The translations under genes and the position numbers were made by a program. Positions 1-6,925 of a stretch of DNA of 38,333 bases are shown here, in pieces; position 1 is the first letter of the stretch, and each line of letters starts with the position of its first letter. This DNA comes from Streptococcus pseudopneumoniae (lineage in GTDB: Bacteria; Bacillota; Bacilli; Lactobacillales; Streptococcaceae), in contig NZ_JWAJ01000142.1 of the NCBI RefSeq assembly GCF_001068775.1, forward strand, positions 1 to 38,333, read 5' to 3'. Under the pieces are notes generated by a model. The model saw nothing but the letters and a program-made list of their open reading frames with translations, searched no databases and was not told where the DNA came from.

Positions 1-85
1 TATTGAATATGCCATAAGAAGATTATACCACATTATGTACTGTTTTAGGTTCATTTTACTATAAGATTTTGAAATTTTATAGTTG

Positions 86-189
86 ATACTCAATGAAAAT
101 CAAAGAGCAAACTAGGAAGCTAGCTGCAGGCTGTACTTGAGTACGGCAAGGTGAAGCTGACGTGGTTTGAAGAGATTTTCGAAGAGTAT
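86..189. repeat. BOX element (boxA/boxC type, no boxB)
   Basis: The complement of the known boxA core is recognisable around 139-160 (TACGGCAAGG then GCTGACG), followed by TGGTTTGAAGAGATTTTC and GAAGAGTAT. The 5' part (ACTCAATGAAAATCAAAGAG) is the other BOX end. The two ends are joined by a short GTACTTGAGTAC palindrome rather than a boxB unit. BOX elements are short intergenic repeats of pneumococcus and relatives that form stable stem-loops and can alter expression of adjacent genes. This one lies about 45 bp upstream of the first micro-ORF. A second, 3'-degraded copy is at 21995-22082. Confidence 0.85.
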
Positions 190-233
190 GAGTTTACGAA
201 TAAAGAGATGAGAACAAAAAAGGAGGATTGCTG

Positions 234-284
234 ATGTATGTGACAGGTCTTTATCCGTGGTTGATCAAGTGGTTTTTAAAATAA
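234..284 (+). CDS. micro-ORF 1, 16-aa leaderless Trp-rich peptide (unknown)
   Basis: The ORF encodes MYVTGLYPWLIKWFLK. An excellent ribosome binding site (AAGGAGG, 220-227) sits at normal spacing before ATG 234. I do not recognise the peptide. It has no double-glycine leader and no lipobox; it is hydrophobic and weakly cationic with two Trp and a Lys-Trp-Phe core. It is the first of three tandem paralogues (358, 481), and the downstream 124-bp unit repeats with it. Size and composition would suit a leaderless membrane-active peptide or toxin, or a short pheromone; neither is proven. Conservation of the ribosome binding site and peptide core across three copies is the main argument that it is translated. 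Confidence 0.5.
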   Translation: MYVTGLYPWLIKWFLK

Positions 285-352
285 ATTTGATTTAATTGTT
301 TATTTTAAAATGATTTCTCGAATAGATAAGTGAGAAGAAAAGGAAGGAGATT
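252..352 (+). repeat. tandem direct repeat, copy 1 (124-bp period)
   Basis: This stretch matches 376-476 at a constant offset of 124 bp with few differences. It covers the 3' half of micro-ORF 1, its stop codon, the following hairpin (274-285 pairing with 299-310) and the ribosome binding site of micro-ORF 2. The arrangement indicates recent tandem duplication of a peptide gene together with its control signals. Confidence 0.85.
274..310 (+). other. 12-bp perfect inverted repeat spanning micro-ORF 1 stop
   Basis: TTTTAAAATAAA (274-285) is the exact reverse complement of TTTATTTTAAAA (299-310), with a 13-nt loop. The left arm includes the stop codon. The same arms recur at 398-409 and 423-434 behind micro-ORF 2. 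It is A/T only and has no T tail, so it is more likely a processing or stability hairpin, or a protein-binding site, than a classical terminator. Confidence 0.6.
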
Positions 353-357
353 GCTTC

Positions 358-408
358 ATGTTTATGCCAATCATGTATCCATGGTTAATTAAGTGGTTTT
401 TAAAATAA
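358..408 (+). CDS. micro-ORF 2, 16-aa leaderless Trp-rich peptide (unknown)
   Basis: The ORF encodes MFMPIMYPWLIKWFLK. AAGGAGA (344-350) lies 7 nt before ATG 358. Its last ten residues are identical to those of micro-ORF 1 (YPWLIKWFLK) while the N-terminus has diverged, as expected when the C-terminal core is under selection. It is followed by the same 12-bp inverted repeat (398-409 / 423-434). Function is unknown: a leaderless antimicrobial, a phenol-soluble-modulin-like peptide or a signalling peptide are all possible. Confidence 0.5.
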   Translation: MFMPIMYPWLIKWFLK

Positions 409-476
409 ATTTGATTTAGCTGTTTATTTTAAAATTATTTCTCGAATAGACAAGTGAGAAGAAGAGGAAGGAGATT
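376..476 (+). repeat. tandem direct repeat, copy 2 (124-bp period)
   Basis: This is the second copy of the unit at 252-352. It includes the core of micro-ORF 2, the 398-434 hairpin and the ribosome binding site used by micro-ORF 3. Differences from copy 1 are scattered single bases, so the duplication is not a sequencing artefact. Confidence 0.85.
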
Positions 477-480
477 AGGA

Positions 481-534
481 ATGATTATTTCAGTTATTTA
501 TCCAATTTGGCTTTTAAAATGGTTTAAAGGTTAG
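481..534 (+). CDS. micro-ORF 3, 17-aa leaderless Trp-rich peptide (unknown)
   Basis: The ORF encodes MIISVIYPIWLLKWFKG. AAGGAGA (468-474) precedes ATG 481. It is the divergent member of the set: the YP pair and the KWF core are kept, but the Trp is displaced by one position and the C-terminus changes to KG. The trailing hairpin of copies 1 and 2 is absent; instead the double-glycine precursor at 568 follows after 33 bp, so the micro-ORFs and the bacteriocin-like genes are probably on one transcript. Confidence 0.48.
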   Translation: MIISVIYPIWLLKWFKG

Positions 535-567
535 AAATCACAAATATAAAAATAAAGGAGAAAACAA

Positions 568-744
568 ATGACAAACTTTGACAAAATGGAACAGAACTTT
601 GCAGCTCTTACGGAAGAAGAGCTAATGGAAGTGGATGGGGGAATTGCTTGGGAGGTAGTCTCTGTGGGAATTGCAATTGGTTGGGGGATTTACCAAGTTG
701 GTGAAGCTGCTGGTAAAACGTTCTACTATATTACTCATCCATAG
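568..744 (+). CDS. double-glycine bacteriocin-like precursor peptide 1 (58 aa)
   Basis: AAAGGAG (554-560) precedes ATG 568. The N-terminus MTNFDKMEQNFAALTEEELM followed by EVDGG is a classic double-glycine leader (Leu/Glu pattern, cleavage after Gly-Gly at residue 25). The predicted mature part is about 33 residues, begins IAWEVVSVG, and is hydrophobic with GxxxG motifs (GIAIG, GEAAG), as in class IIb two-peptide bacteriocins. Such leaders are cut by C39-peptidase ABC exporters, and ComA with its C39 domain is encoded 1.6 kb downstream. The likely partner peptide is at 976. I do not recognise a named Blp or Cib peptide. Confidence 0.8.
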   Translation: MTNFDKMEQNFAALTEEELMEVDGGIAWEVVSVGIAIGWGIYQVGEAAGKTFYYITHP

Positions 745-756
745 TTTTTGATAAAT

Positions 757-948
757 ATGAGCAAGAAAACATTTTGGATTATACTACTCGTTATTACAAT
801 TGTGGTGACTGCCGTTGGTTTAGGATTATCTGCATATAATTACTATGTTTTTGATAGACCTTTTTTCAATAGTACTACTAAAGGACTGTTGTCTGCGTTT
901 GTTATGAGTGTATTGATGATTATTATTGGTGTATTAAAAGAAAACTAA
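757..948 (+). CDS. small two-helix membrane protein, putative bacteriocin immunity
   Basis: The product is 63 aa from ATG 757; a TTG at 748 would add three residues but is a less likely start. It begins MSKKTFWIILLVITIVV and has two hydrophobic segments, roughly residues 6-28 and 42-59, with a short polar end. It lies 12 bp after the first bacteriocin-like precursor, the usual place for a cognate immunity protein. The family is not recognised by sequence; the immunity role is inferred from size, topology and position. Confidence 0.6.
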   Translation: MSKKTFWIILLVITIVVTAVGLGLSAYNYYVFDRPFFNSTTKGLLSAFVMSVLMIIIGVLKEN

Positions 949-975
949 TTTTTATTATTAAAATGGAGGATAAAC

Positions 976-1146
976 ATGTCGAATTTACAAACTATTGAAC
1001 AAAATTATACTACGTTAAGTGATGTTGAACTGCAAGAAGTCAATGGTGGAGGAGTAGTACTTTTAATTGGTGGTGGTATTTTGTCTGTTGGACTATTAGC
1101 TTGGGGTGCGTATAATGGTTATCAGTCGGCATCACGAGGTGGGTAA
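976..1146 (+). CDS. double-glycine bacteriocin-like precursor peptide 2 (56 aa)
   Basis: TGGAGGA (964-970) precedes ATG 976. The leader MSNLQTIEQNYTTLSDVELQ then EVNGG ends at Gly-Gly (residue 25). The mature part of about 31 residues starts GVVLLIGGG, contains GxxxG (GAYNG) and ends SASRGG. With the peptide at 568 it forms a plausible class IIb two-peptide pair; both have the same leader length and similar hydrophobic mature sections. Export and leader removal by ComAB or a BlpAB-type transporter is expected from family knowledge, not shown here. Confidence 0.8.
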   Translation: MSNLQTIEQNYTTLSDVELQEVNGGGVVLLIGGGILSVGLLAWGAYNGYQSASRGG

Positions 1147-1185
1147 AAAGCTAGTAAATTCTTTATAAGAAAGCAGGAGTCTGGT

Positions 1186-1374
1186 ATGAAAAAATTTTTA
1201 TTGGGATTTGCTGAAGGTTATTTTATAGTGTCAGTCATTATCTATATTGCAACGTATTTGATTTTGAAAAAACCGATCAATACCTTGTTTTATCCAGAAA
1301 ACTATCCAATTCTGCTTGGTCTGTTTTATGTAGGATACAAGTATCAAACAAAAGGAAGTAAGATTGGGAATTGA
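1186..1374 (+). CDS. small membrane protein, putative immunity
   Basis: The product is 62 aa. AGCAGGAG (1171-1178) is well placed before ATG 1186. It begins MKKFLLGFAEGYFIVSVIIY and has two predicted membrane segments (about 7-26 and 40-52), with a polar Lys-rich tail. It directly follows the second bacteriocin-like precursor, so a role in self-protection is a reasonable guess. No conserved family motif is recognised. Confidence 0.55.
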   Translation: MKKFLLGFAEGYFIVSVIIYIATYLILKKPINTLFYPENYPILLGLFYVGYKYQTKGSKIGN

Positions 1375-1386
1375 TGAACCATCAAA

Positions 1387-1596
1387 ATGAAGTTTGAGAT
1401 GAAAGTCGTTCAAGTGTTACAAAAAGCTTGGCTAGAGTTTACTGTATGTTGCAGTTCGATGGTTTATATCATTGTTAGAATAGTCGCTGATGTAAACAAA
1501 ATAAATCTACCTACATGGTTTGAAAATTTTGACATGCCTACAATTTCACTATTCTTGATAGTATTTATTTTACTTTATAGAAGTGAAGAAAAATGA
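1387..1596 (+). CDS. small membrane protein of unknown function
   Basis: The product is 69 aa, starting MKFEMKVVQVLQKAWLEF. Hydrophobic stretches lie at about residues 18-34 and 50-64. The ribosome binding site is poor, and the start is only 12 bp after the previous stop, so translation may depend on coupling. Position among bacteriocin-like genes suggests an immunity or accessory role, but coding status is less certain than for its upstream neighbour. Confidence 0.42.
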   Translation: MKFEMKVVQVLQKAWLEFTVCCSSMVYIIVRIVADVNKINLPTWFENFDMPTISLFLIVFILLYRSEEK

Positions 1597-1612
1597 GATA
1601 AAGGTTGATAAA

Positions 1613-1672
1613 ATGAATTTGAACTTTGTGGCTCCAGTATTAGGGCAATCTTGGGGAATGTTGGGGTGTTAA
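1613..1672 (+). CDS. possible 19-aa peptide
   Basis: The ORF reads MNLNFVAPVLGQSWGMLGC with AAAGG (1600-1604) 8 nt upstream. It could be a real tiny peptide or the decayed end of a bacteriocin gene. It has no double-glycine leader of its own. Support is limited to the ribosome binding site and the setting. Confidence 0.2.
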   Translation: MNLNFVAPVLGQSWGMLGC

Positions 1673-1714
1673 GCTGATGAACTGTAGTCTGATTTTAGTT
1701 AGAAAGATATTCGT

Positions 1715-1950
1715 ATGTTTAAAAAAGAAGTGATATTATTAGGCTTGCTTCTACTAGTACGTATTGTACTTTCTATCATGCAAGTTTTAATAGACTATAA
1801 ACTATTGCTAGGAAAGTATAGTGTAAATTTCATGGAACTTTCAGATTTATTCTCTTATCCCCTACTTTTTTAATCATTTACATAGCGATAAAATATCATG
1901 CTATCCAGAAAATAAGAGGTAAAGAAGATAATCAGGATGGAAATGAATAA
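1715..1950 (+). pseudogene. frameshifted small membrane protein gene
   Basis: Reading from ATG 1715 (MFKKEVILLGLLLLVRIVLS) stops after 52 codons at a TAA directly behind a run of six T (1865-1870). With seven T the frame continues as LIIYIAIKYHAIQKIRG and ends at TAA 1948-1950, giving 78 residues with two membrane segments and a charged tail. The repaired gene would overlap the next start (1937) by 14 nt, a usual translational-coupling layout, which supports a genuine one-base loss. It could be a true mutation, phase variation in the T run, or a sequencing error. Confidence 0.65.
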
Positions 1951-2137
1951 GACTTTAAAAATCTTTCTAACGTTCCTTTTCTTATTTCTGATGAATATGT
2001 TTATTCTCAAGATACTGGCAACTCTGGGATTTCAGCTGACAATGAGTGAAAAGAATTATATTGTACCACCGCTGTTTTCGATTATCGTTTTGTACATGAT
2101 TGACAAAGGAATTAGGAAGAAAAAGAAATCTTTATAA
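1937..2137 (+). CDS. small membrane protein, putative immunity/accessory
   Basis: The product is up to 66 aa (MEMNKTLKIFLTFLFLFLMN); ATG 1943 is an alternative start that uses CAGGA at 1933-1937. It has a strongly hydrophobic N-terminal helix, a second helix around residues 42-57 and a Lys-rich C-terminal end (IRKKKKS). The start overlaps the end of the repaired reading frame at 1715-1950, so it is probably coupled to it. It is the last small gene before comA. Family is not recognised; role inferred from setting. Confidence 0.5.
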   Translation: MEMNKTLKIFLTFLFLFLMNMFILKILATLGFQLTMSEKNYIVPPLFSIIVLYMIDKGIRKKKKSL

Positions 2138-2190
2138 ATATATATTTTAGGTAGGACGTTTGTTCTGCCTATTTTTATGTAGGAAAAAGT

Positions 2191-2220
2191 GCTGTTCAGG
2201 TGCAGTTATTGTTTTTTTAG
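2191..2220 (+). promoter_or_regulatory. candidate ComE-type direct repeat upstream of comA
   Basis: GCTGTTCAG (2191-2199) and TTTTTTTAG (2212-2220) start 21 bp apart, i.e. two 9-bp half-sites with a 12-bp spacer. This is the geometry known for ComE sites in early competence promoters such as comAB. The TT..AG core positions agree, but the second half-site lacks the usual CA. A possible -10 (TAAAAT, 2252-2257) follows and comA starts at 2305. The match is moderate only. Confidence 0.35.
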
Positions 2221-2304
2221 AAATAATTTTCTTTTTGCTTCTTTGTTTGGATAAAATAATCTTACAAAGTTTTCTTTGGATATTGTTAGGAAAAGGAGTA
2301 GGAT

Positions 2305-4458
2305 ATGAAATTTGGGAAAAGGCATTATCGTCCTCAGGTGGATCAGATGGACTGCGGTGTAGCTTCATTAGCCATGGTCTTTGGTTATTATGGTAGTTAT
2401 TATTCTCTGGCTCACTTGCGAGAGTTGGCCAAGACGACCATGGATGGGACTACGGCTTTAGGCTTAGTCAAGGTTGCTGAGGAGATAGGTTTTGAGACGC
2501 GAGCAATAAAGGCGGACATGACCTTGTTTGATTTGCCGAATGTAACTTTTCCTTTTGTGGCTCATGTGCTTAAGGAAGGGAAATTGCTCCATTATTATGT
2601 GGTGACTGGGCAGGACAAGAACAACATTCATATTGCTGATCCAGATCCTAGTGTTAAGCTGACCAAGATTTCTCGTGAGCGCTTTGCCAAGGAGTGGACA
2701 GGAATCACTATTTTTATGGCACCATCTCCGAGTTATCAGCCTCATAAGGAACAAAAAAATGGTCTGCTTTCCTTTATCCCTATATTAGTGAAACAGCGAG
2801 GTTTGATTGTTAATATCGTTTTGGCGACCCTCTTGGTGACCTTGATTAACATTGTGGGTTCTTATTATCTGCAGTCTATCATTGATACTTATGTACCAGA
2901 TCAGATGCGCTCGACACTGGGGATTATTTCTATTGGGCTGGTTATTGTTTATATTCTCCAGCAAATCTTGTCCTACGCTCAGGAGTATCTCTTGCTTATT
3001 TTGGGGCAACGCTTGTCCATTGATGTGATTTTGTCCTATATCAAGCATGTTTTTCACCTGCCTATGTCCTTCTTTGCGACACGTCGTACAGGGGAAATCG
3101 TATCTCGTTTCACGGATGCGAATAGTATCATCGATGCTCTGGCTTCGACTATTCTGTCAATCTTTTTGGACGTATCTACTGTCTTGATTATTTCAGTAGT
3201 TCTATTTTCGCAGAATAGCAATCTCTTTTTCATGAGTTTACTAGCCCTTCCTATCTACACAGTGATTATCTTTGCTTTTATGAAGCCCTTTGAAAAGATG
3301 AATCGGGAAACTATGGAAGCCAATGCGGTTCTGTCTTCTTCTATCATTGAGGACATCAATGGCATTGAGACCATCAAGTCCTTAACTAGTGAAAGTTCAC
3401 GCTACCAAAAGATTGACAAGGAATTTGTGGATTATCTGAAAAAATCCTTTACCTATAGTCGGGCAGAGAGTCAGCAAAAGGCTCTGAAAAAGGTTGCCCA
3501 TCTCTTGCTCAATGTCGGTATTCTCTGGATGGGGGCTGTTCTGGTCATGGATGGCAAGATGAGTTTGGGGCAGTTGATTACCTATAATACCTTGCTTGTT
3601 TATTTTACAAATCCTTTGGAAAATATCATCAACCTGCAAACCAAGCTTCAGACAGCGCAGGTTGCCAATAACCGTCTGAATGAAGTTTATCTGGTTGCAT
3701 CTGAGTTTGAGGAAAAGAAAACAGTCTCAGATTTGAGCTTGCTAGAAGGAGATATGACTTTCAAGCAGGTTCACTACAAATATGGCTATGGTCGAGATGT
3801 CTTGTCGGACATTAATCTAACCATTGCGCAAGGCTCTAAAGTGGCTTTTGTGGGGATTTCAGGGTCAGGTAAGACGACCTTGGCCAAGATGATGGTTGAT
3901 TTTTACGACCCAAGTCAGGGAGAGATTAGTCTGGGTGGTGTCAATCTCAATCAGATTGATAAAAAGGCTCTGCGTCAGTACATCAACTATCTGCCTCAGC
4001 AGCCTTATGTTTTTAACGGAACGATTTTGGAGAATCTTCTCCTTGGAGCCAAGGAAGGGACGACTCAAGAGGATATCTTACGGGCGGTCGAATTGGCAGA
4101 GATTCGGGAGGACATTGAGCGCATGCCACTAAATTACCAGACGGAATTGACTTCGGATGGGGCAGGAATCTCAGGTGGTCAACGTCAGAGAATTGCTTTG
4201 GCGCGTGCTCTCTTGACAGATGCGCCGGTCTTGATTTTGGATGAGGCAACTAGTAGTTTGGATATTTTGACAGAGAAGCGAATTGTCGATAATCTTATGG
4301 CTTTAGACAAGACCTTGATTTTCATCGCCCATCGCTTGACCATTGCTGAGCGGACAGAGAAGGTGGTTGTTTTGGATCAGGGCAAGATTGTCGAAGAGGG
4401 TACACATATGGATTTACTGGCTCAGGGTGGATTTTACGCCCATCTAGTGAATAGTTAG
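2305..4458 (+). CDS. comA: ComA, C39-peptidase ABC exporter of competence and bacteriocin peptides
   Basis: The 717-aa length is normal for ComA. It cuts the double-glycine leader from the competence pheromone precursor ComC (and from some bacteriocin precursors) and exports the peptide. Residues 1-130 are the C39 peptidase with Cys17 (MDCGVA), His96 and Asp112. A six-helix membrane domain spans about 165-450. The ATPase domain has Walker A GISGSGKTT (517-525), signature ISGGQ (622-626), Walker B LILDE (643-647) and the H-loop His676. AAAGGAG (2292-2298) fixes the start at ATG 2305. comB follows after 12 bp. In relatives transcription is induced early in competence by ComE. The neighbouring bacteriocin-like precursors at 568 and 976 are plausible extra substrates. 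Confidence 0.97.
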   Translation: MKFGKRHYRPQVDQMDCGVASLAMVFGYYGSYYSLAHLRELAKTTMDGTTALGLVKVAEEIGFETRAIKADMTLFDLPNVTFPFVAHVLKEGKLLHYYVVTGQDKNNIHIADPDPSVKLTKISRERFAKEWTGITIFMAPSPSYQPHKEQKNGLLSFIPILVKQRGLIVNIVLATLLVTLINIVGSYYLQSIIDTYVPDQMRSTLGIISIGLVIVYILQQILSYAQEYLLLILGQRLSIDVILSYIKHVFHLPMSFFATRRTGEIVSRFTDANSIIDALASTILSIFLDVSTVLIISVVLFSQNSNLFFMSLLALPIYTVIIFAFMKPFEKMNRETMEANAVLSSSIIEDINGIETIKSLTSESSRYQKIDKEFVDYLKKSFTYSRAESQQKALKKVAHLLLNVGILWMGAVLVMDGKMSLGQLITYNTLLVYFTNPLENIINLQTKLQTAQVANNRLNEVYLVASEFEEKKTVSDLSLLEGDMTFKQVHYKYGYGRDVLSDINLTIAQGSKVAFVGISGSGKTTLAKMMVDFYDPSQGEISLGGVNLNQIDKKALRQYINYLPQQPYVFNGTILENLLLGAKEGTTQEDILRAVELAEIREDIERMPLNYQTELTSDGAGISGGQRQRIALARALLTDAPVLILDEATSSLDILTEKRIVDNLMALDKTLIFIAHRLTIAERTEKVVVLDQGKIVEEGTHMDLLAQGGFYAHLVNS

Positions 4459-4470
4459 AGAGGAGAAAAG

Positions 4471-5820
4471 ATGCAATCAGAATTTTTAGAAAGTGCGGAG
4501 TTTTACAATCGTCGTTACCATAATTTTTCTAGTTATGTGATTTTTCCAAGTTTTATCTTATTTTTGTCCCTGATCGTTTTTTCAATCTTTGCACAAAAGG
4601 AGATAAGCTTGACAGCTGGAGCTACGGTAGAACCTGCTCGTATCATTGCTACCATTCAGTCTAGTAGTAATAGTAAGATTGTTGCGAATCATTTGGCTGA
4701 AAATAAGTTTGTCAAACAAGGAGATCTTCTCGTTCAATACCAAGAGGGAGCAGAAGCGATTCAGGCAGAAAATTATGCTAGTCAGTTGGAAATGCTCAAG
4801 GATCAGAAGCTTCAACTGGAGTATTTAAAAGCAAGCCTTCAAGCAGGAAGTGATCAATTTCCTGAAGCAGATAAATTTGGCTATCAGCATAGTTTTTTAG
4901 ATTATCTAAATCAAGCTGCTAGTCTGCGAAGTCAGGTTGAGCAGCAAAATGCTAGTATATCATCTCAAAATGCAGCAGCTAGCCAAACCCAAGTCGAAAT
5001 CGGGAACCTCATCAGTCAAACAGAGGCTAAAATTCGCGATTACCAGACAGCTAAGTCAGCTATTGAAACAGGTGCTTCCTTGGCCAGTCAGAATCTAGCC
5101 TACTCTCTCTATCAGTCCTACAAGTCTCAGGGCGAGGAAAATCCGCAATCTAAGGCACAAGCAGTTGCGCAAGTTGAAGCACAGCTTTCTCAGTTAGAAT
5201 CCAGTCTCGCTACTTATCGAGTCCAGTATGCAGGTTCAGGAGCCCAGCAAGCTTATGCATATGGATTAGGAAGTCAGTTGGAGTCATTAAAATCTCAGCA
5301 ACTAGCTAAGGTAGGTCAGGAATTAACGCTCTTGGATCAGAAAATTCTTGAAGTGGAGTCAGGTAAAAAGATTCAAGGAAATCTTTTAGAGAAGGGGAAA
5401 ATTACAGCAACAGAAGATGGTGTTCTACATTTGAATCCTGAGCATAGTCGATCTACCATCATTCCAGAAGGAACGATCCTTGCTCACCTATTTCCGCAGT
5501 TGGCTAGAGAGAGGAAGGCAAAACTGACAGCTTATATCGGTTCTAAGGAAGTGGCTGATCTCAAGCATGGAAATGAGGTACGATTTACAACAGTAACAGA
5601 TGCCAATAAGCAGCTAGTGTTGACATCCAAGATTACGAATATCGATACCAGTGCGACTCAGACAGAAAAGGGCAATTTCTTTAAATTAGAGGCAGAGACG
5701 GACTTGAGTGCTGAACAGGCAGAAAAGATTCGTTATGGACTTGAAGGTCGTTTAACCATGATTACAGGTAGGAAGAGTTTCTTACGCTACTATCTGGACC
5801 GTTTTTTGAAACAAGAATAA
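4471..5820 (+). CDS. comB: ComB, transport accessory protein
   Basis: The 449-aa length is the usual one. ComB is the membrane-fusion-like partner of ComA, required for secretion of competence-stimulating peptide. A short cytosolic N-terminus precedes one membrane helix (about residues 21-41, [20 protein letters not shown]). A long Gln/Ser/Ala-rich coiled-coil region (about 95-300) follows, then a beta-rich C-terminal part. AGAGGAG lies before ATG 4471. It is cotranscribed with comA, and a clear hairpin terminator ends the unit at 5852-5886. Confidence 0.96.
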   Translation: MQSEFLESAEFYNRRYHNFSSYVIFPSFILFLSLIVFSIFAQKEISLTAGATVEPARIIATIQSSSNSKIVANHLAENKFVKQGDLLVQYQEGAEAIQAENYASQLEMLKDQKLQLEYLKASLQAGSDQFPEADKFGYQHSFLDYLNQAASLRSQVEQQNASISSQNAAASQTQVEIGNLISQTEAKIRDYQTAKSAIETGASLASQNLAYSLYQSYKSQGEENPQSKAQAVAQVEAQLSQLESSLATYRVQYAGSGAQQAYAYGLGSQLESLKSQQLAKVGQELTLLDQKILEVESGKKIQGNLLEKGKITATEDGVLHLNPEHSRSTIIPEGTILAHLFPQLARERKAKLTAYIGSKEVADLKHGNEVRFTTVTDANKQLVLTSKITNIDTSATQTEKGNFFKLEAETDLSAEQAEKIRYGLEGRLTMITGRKSFLRYYLDRFLKQE

Positions 5821-5851
5821 AGTTTCTATTTTTAACTCAAATCAATCTTAG

Positions 5852-5886
5852 AAAATCGCAAATGAAAATTCGTTTGCGATTTTTCT
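5852..5886 (+). terminator. rho-independent terminator of comAB
   Basis: AAAATCGCAAA (5852-5862) pairs perfectly with TTTGCGATTTT (5873-5883) across a 10-nt loop and runs into a T tract. It separates comAB from the purine cluster. Confidence 0.85.
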
Positions 5887-5912
5887 GTACTTTTTCAGAT
5901 GTGATATCAATT

Positions 5913-5957
5913 ATAGTTCGTAAAACATTTGATTTCTGCTTATTTTTGTGTTAGAAT
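5913..5957 (+). promoter_or_regulatory. purC promoter with candidate PurR box
   Basis: TTGATT (5929-5934), a 17-bp spacer and TAGAAT (5952-5957) make a good sigma-A promoter 32 bp before purC. Just upstream GTTCGT (5916-5921) is ACGAAC on the other strand, resembling the CGAAC core of PurR boxes of Lactococcus/Streptococcus PurR activators. The same core appears in front of purD (16136-16141). PurR control is inference from this match. Confidence 0.6.
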
Positions 5958-5989
5958 GAGGCCAAGTAATACGAAAGGCGAATAATAAA

Positions 5990-6697
5990 ATGTCCAGTAA
6001 ACTTATTTATACGGGAAAAGCTAAAGATATCTATACTACAGAAGACGAACATGTGATTAGGTCCGTTTATAAGGACCAGGCTACCATGCTGAATGGTGCT
6101 CGTAAAGAGACTATCGAAGGTAAAGGTGTGCTCAATAATCAGATTTCGTCTCTTATTTTTGAAAAATTGAATGCTGCGGGTGTAGCTACTCACTTTATCG
6201 AACGTATTTCTGACACAGAACAACTCAACAAGAAGGTTTCAATCATCCCTTTGGAGGTTGTGCTTCGTAACGTGACTGCGGGTTCTTTCTCAAAACGTTT
6301 CGGTGTTGAAGAAGGTTTGGATTTAGAAACTCCTATCGTTGAATTTTACTACAAGAACGATGAGTTGGACGATCCATTTATCAATGATGAGCATGTGAAG
6401 TTCTTGGATATTGCCAACGATGAGCAAATTGCTTATATCAAGGAAGAAACACGTCGCATCAATGGATTGCTGAAAAATTGGTTTGAACAAATTGGTCTGC
6501 GTTTGATTGACTTCAAATTGGAATTTGGTTTTGATAAGGATGGTAAGATCATCTTGGCAGATGAATTTTCACCAGATAACTGCCGCCTTTGGGATGCTGA
6601 AGGGCACCATATGGATAAGGATGTTTTCCGTAGGGATTTGGGCAGTCTAACGGATGTTTATAAGATTGTGTTAGAGAAGTTGAAAGACTTGAAATAA
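5990..6697 (+). CDS. purC: SAICAR synthetase PurC
   Basis: Phosphoribosylaminoimidazole-succinocarboxamide synthase, 235 aa, full length. It joins CAIR and aspartate with ATP hydrolysis in the cytosol. Signature stretches are [11 protein letters not shown] (93-103), LIDFKLEFG near 170 and [11 protein letters not shown] (191-201). GAAAGG (5973-5978) lies before ATG 5990. It is first in the purine cluster. About 95 bp of its 3' end and trailing sequence (6629-6723) are duplicated at 6926-7020, with a stem-loop repeat between the copies. Confidence 0.97.
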   Translation: MSSKLIYTGKAKDIYTTEDEHVIRSVYKDQATMLNGARKETIEGKGVLNNQISSLIFEKLNAAGVATHFIERISDTEQLNKKVSIIPLEVVLRNVTAGSFSKRFGVEEGLDLETPIVEFYYKNDELDDPFINDEHVKFLDIANDEQIAYIKEETRRINGLLKNWFEQIGLRLIDFKLEFGFDKDGKIILADEFSPDNCRLWDAEGHHMDKDVFRRDLGSLTDVYKIVLEKLKDLK

Positions 6698-6723
6698 GTT
6701 GTTTGAAACGGAAAACCTTCGTC
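6629..6723 (+). repeat. direct repeat copy 1: 3' end of purC and trailer
   Basis: This matches 6926-7020 at a constant 297-bp offset. The coding part (69 bp) differs at about ten positions, mostly synonymous or conservative, and similarity continues past the stop codon (AACGGAA..CCTTCGTCT). Confidence 0.85.
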
Positions 6724-6750
6724 TTTCAAGTAAAAGGACTCAGGCTGAGA

Positions 6751-6916
6751 GTGGGACAGAAATCGGTAATTTGTTAGAATTCGATTTCGTCGTCCCACCT
6801 CCGCACAGTTGAGTAGGGCTGTAAAAGCTGATGAAATCAGCGTAGTAGAGCCCACTCAACCACTGCGTCTTGCTTTAAAATCCAACATCAAAAAGAGGGC
6901 TAGGACTTTTGTCCCA
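6751..6916 (+). repeat. compound stem-loop intergenic repeat between purC and purL
   Basis: Outer arms TGGGACA (6752-6758) and TGTCCCA (6910-6916) bound the element. Inside are two imperfect hairpins. GTGGGAC (6751-6757) pairs with GTCCCAC (6792-6798), with inner AAATCG/CGATTT arms. The unit at 6806-6866 has GTTGAGT..ACTCAAC outer arms and a GCTGAT..ATCAGC inner stem. The 6806-6866 part is related to 19254-19312. Sequences of this kind are scattered between genes in Mitis-group streptococci as far as I recall; I cannot attach a formal name. Confidence 0.7.
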
Positions 6917-6925
6917 GACTCACTT

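Noticed and set aside
40..70. ComE-like site before the micro-ORFs (CTGTTTTAGG at 40-49)
   Set aside because: No second half-site is found 21 bp on either side, so a ComE direct repeat is not supported.
2160..2396. Plus-strand ORF of 78 codons overlapping the start of comA
   Set aside because: It overlaps the comA coding start in another frame and lacks a ribosome binding site. The comA start with AAAGGAG is clear.
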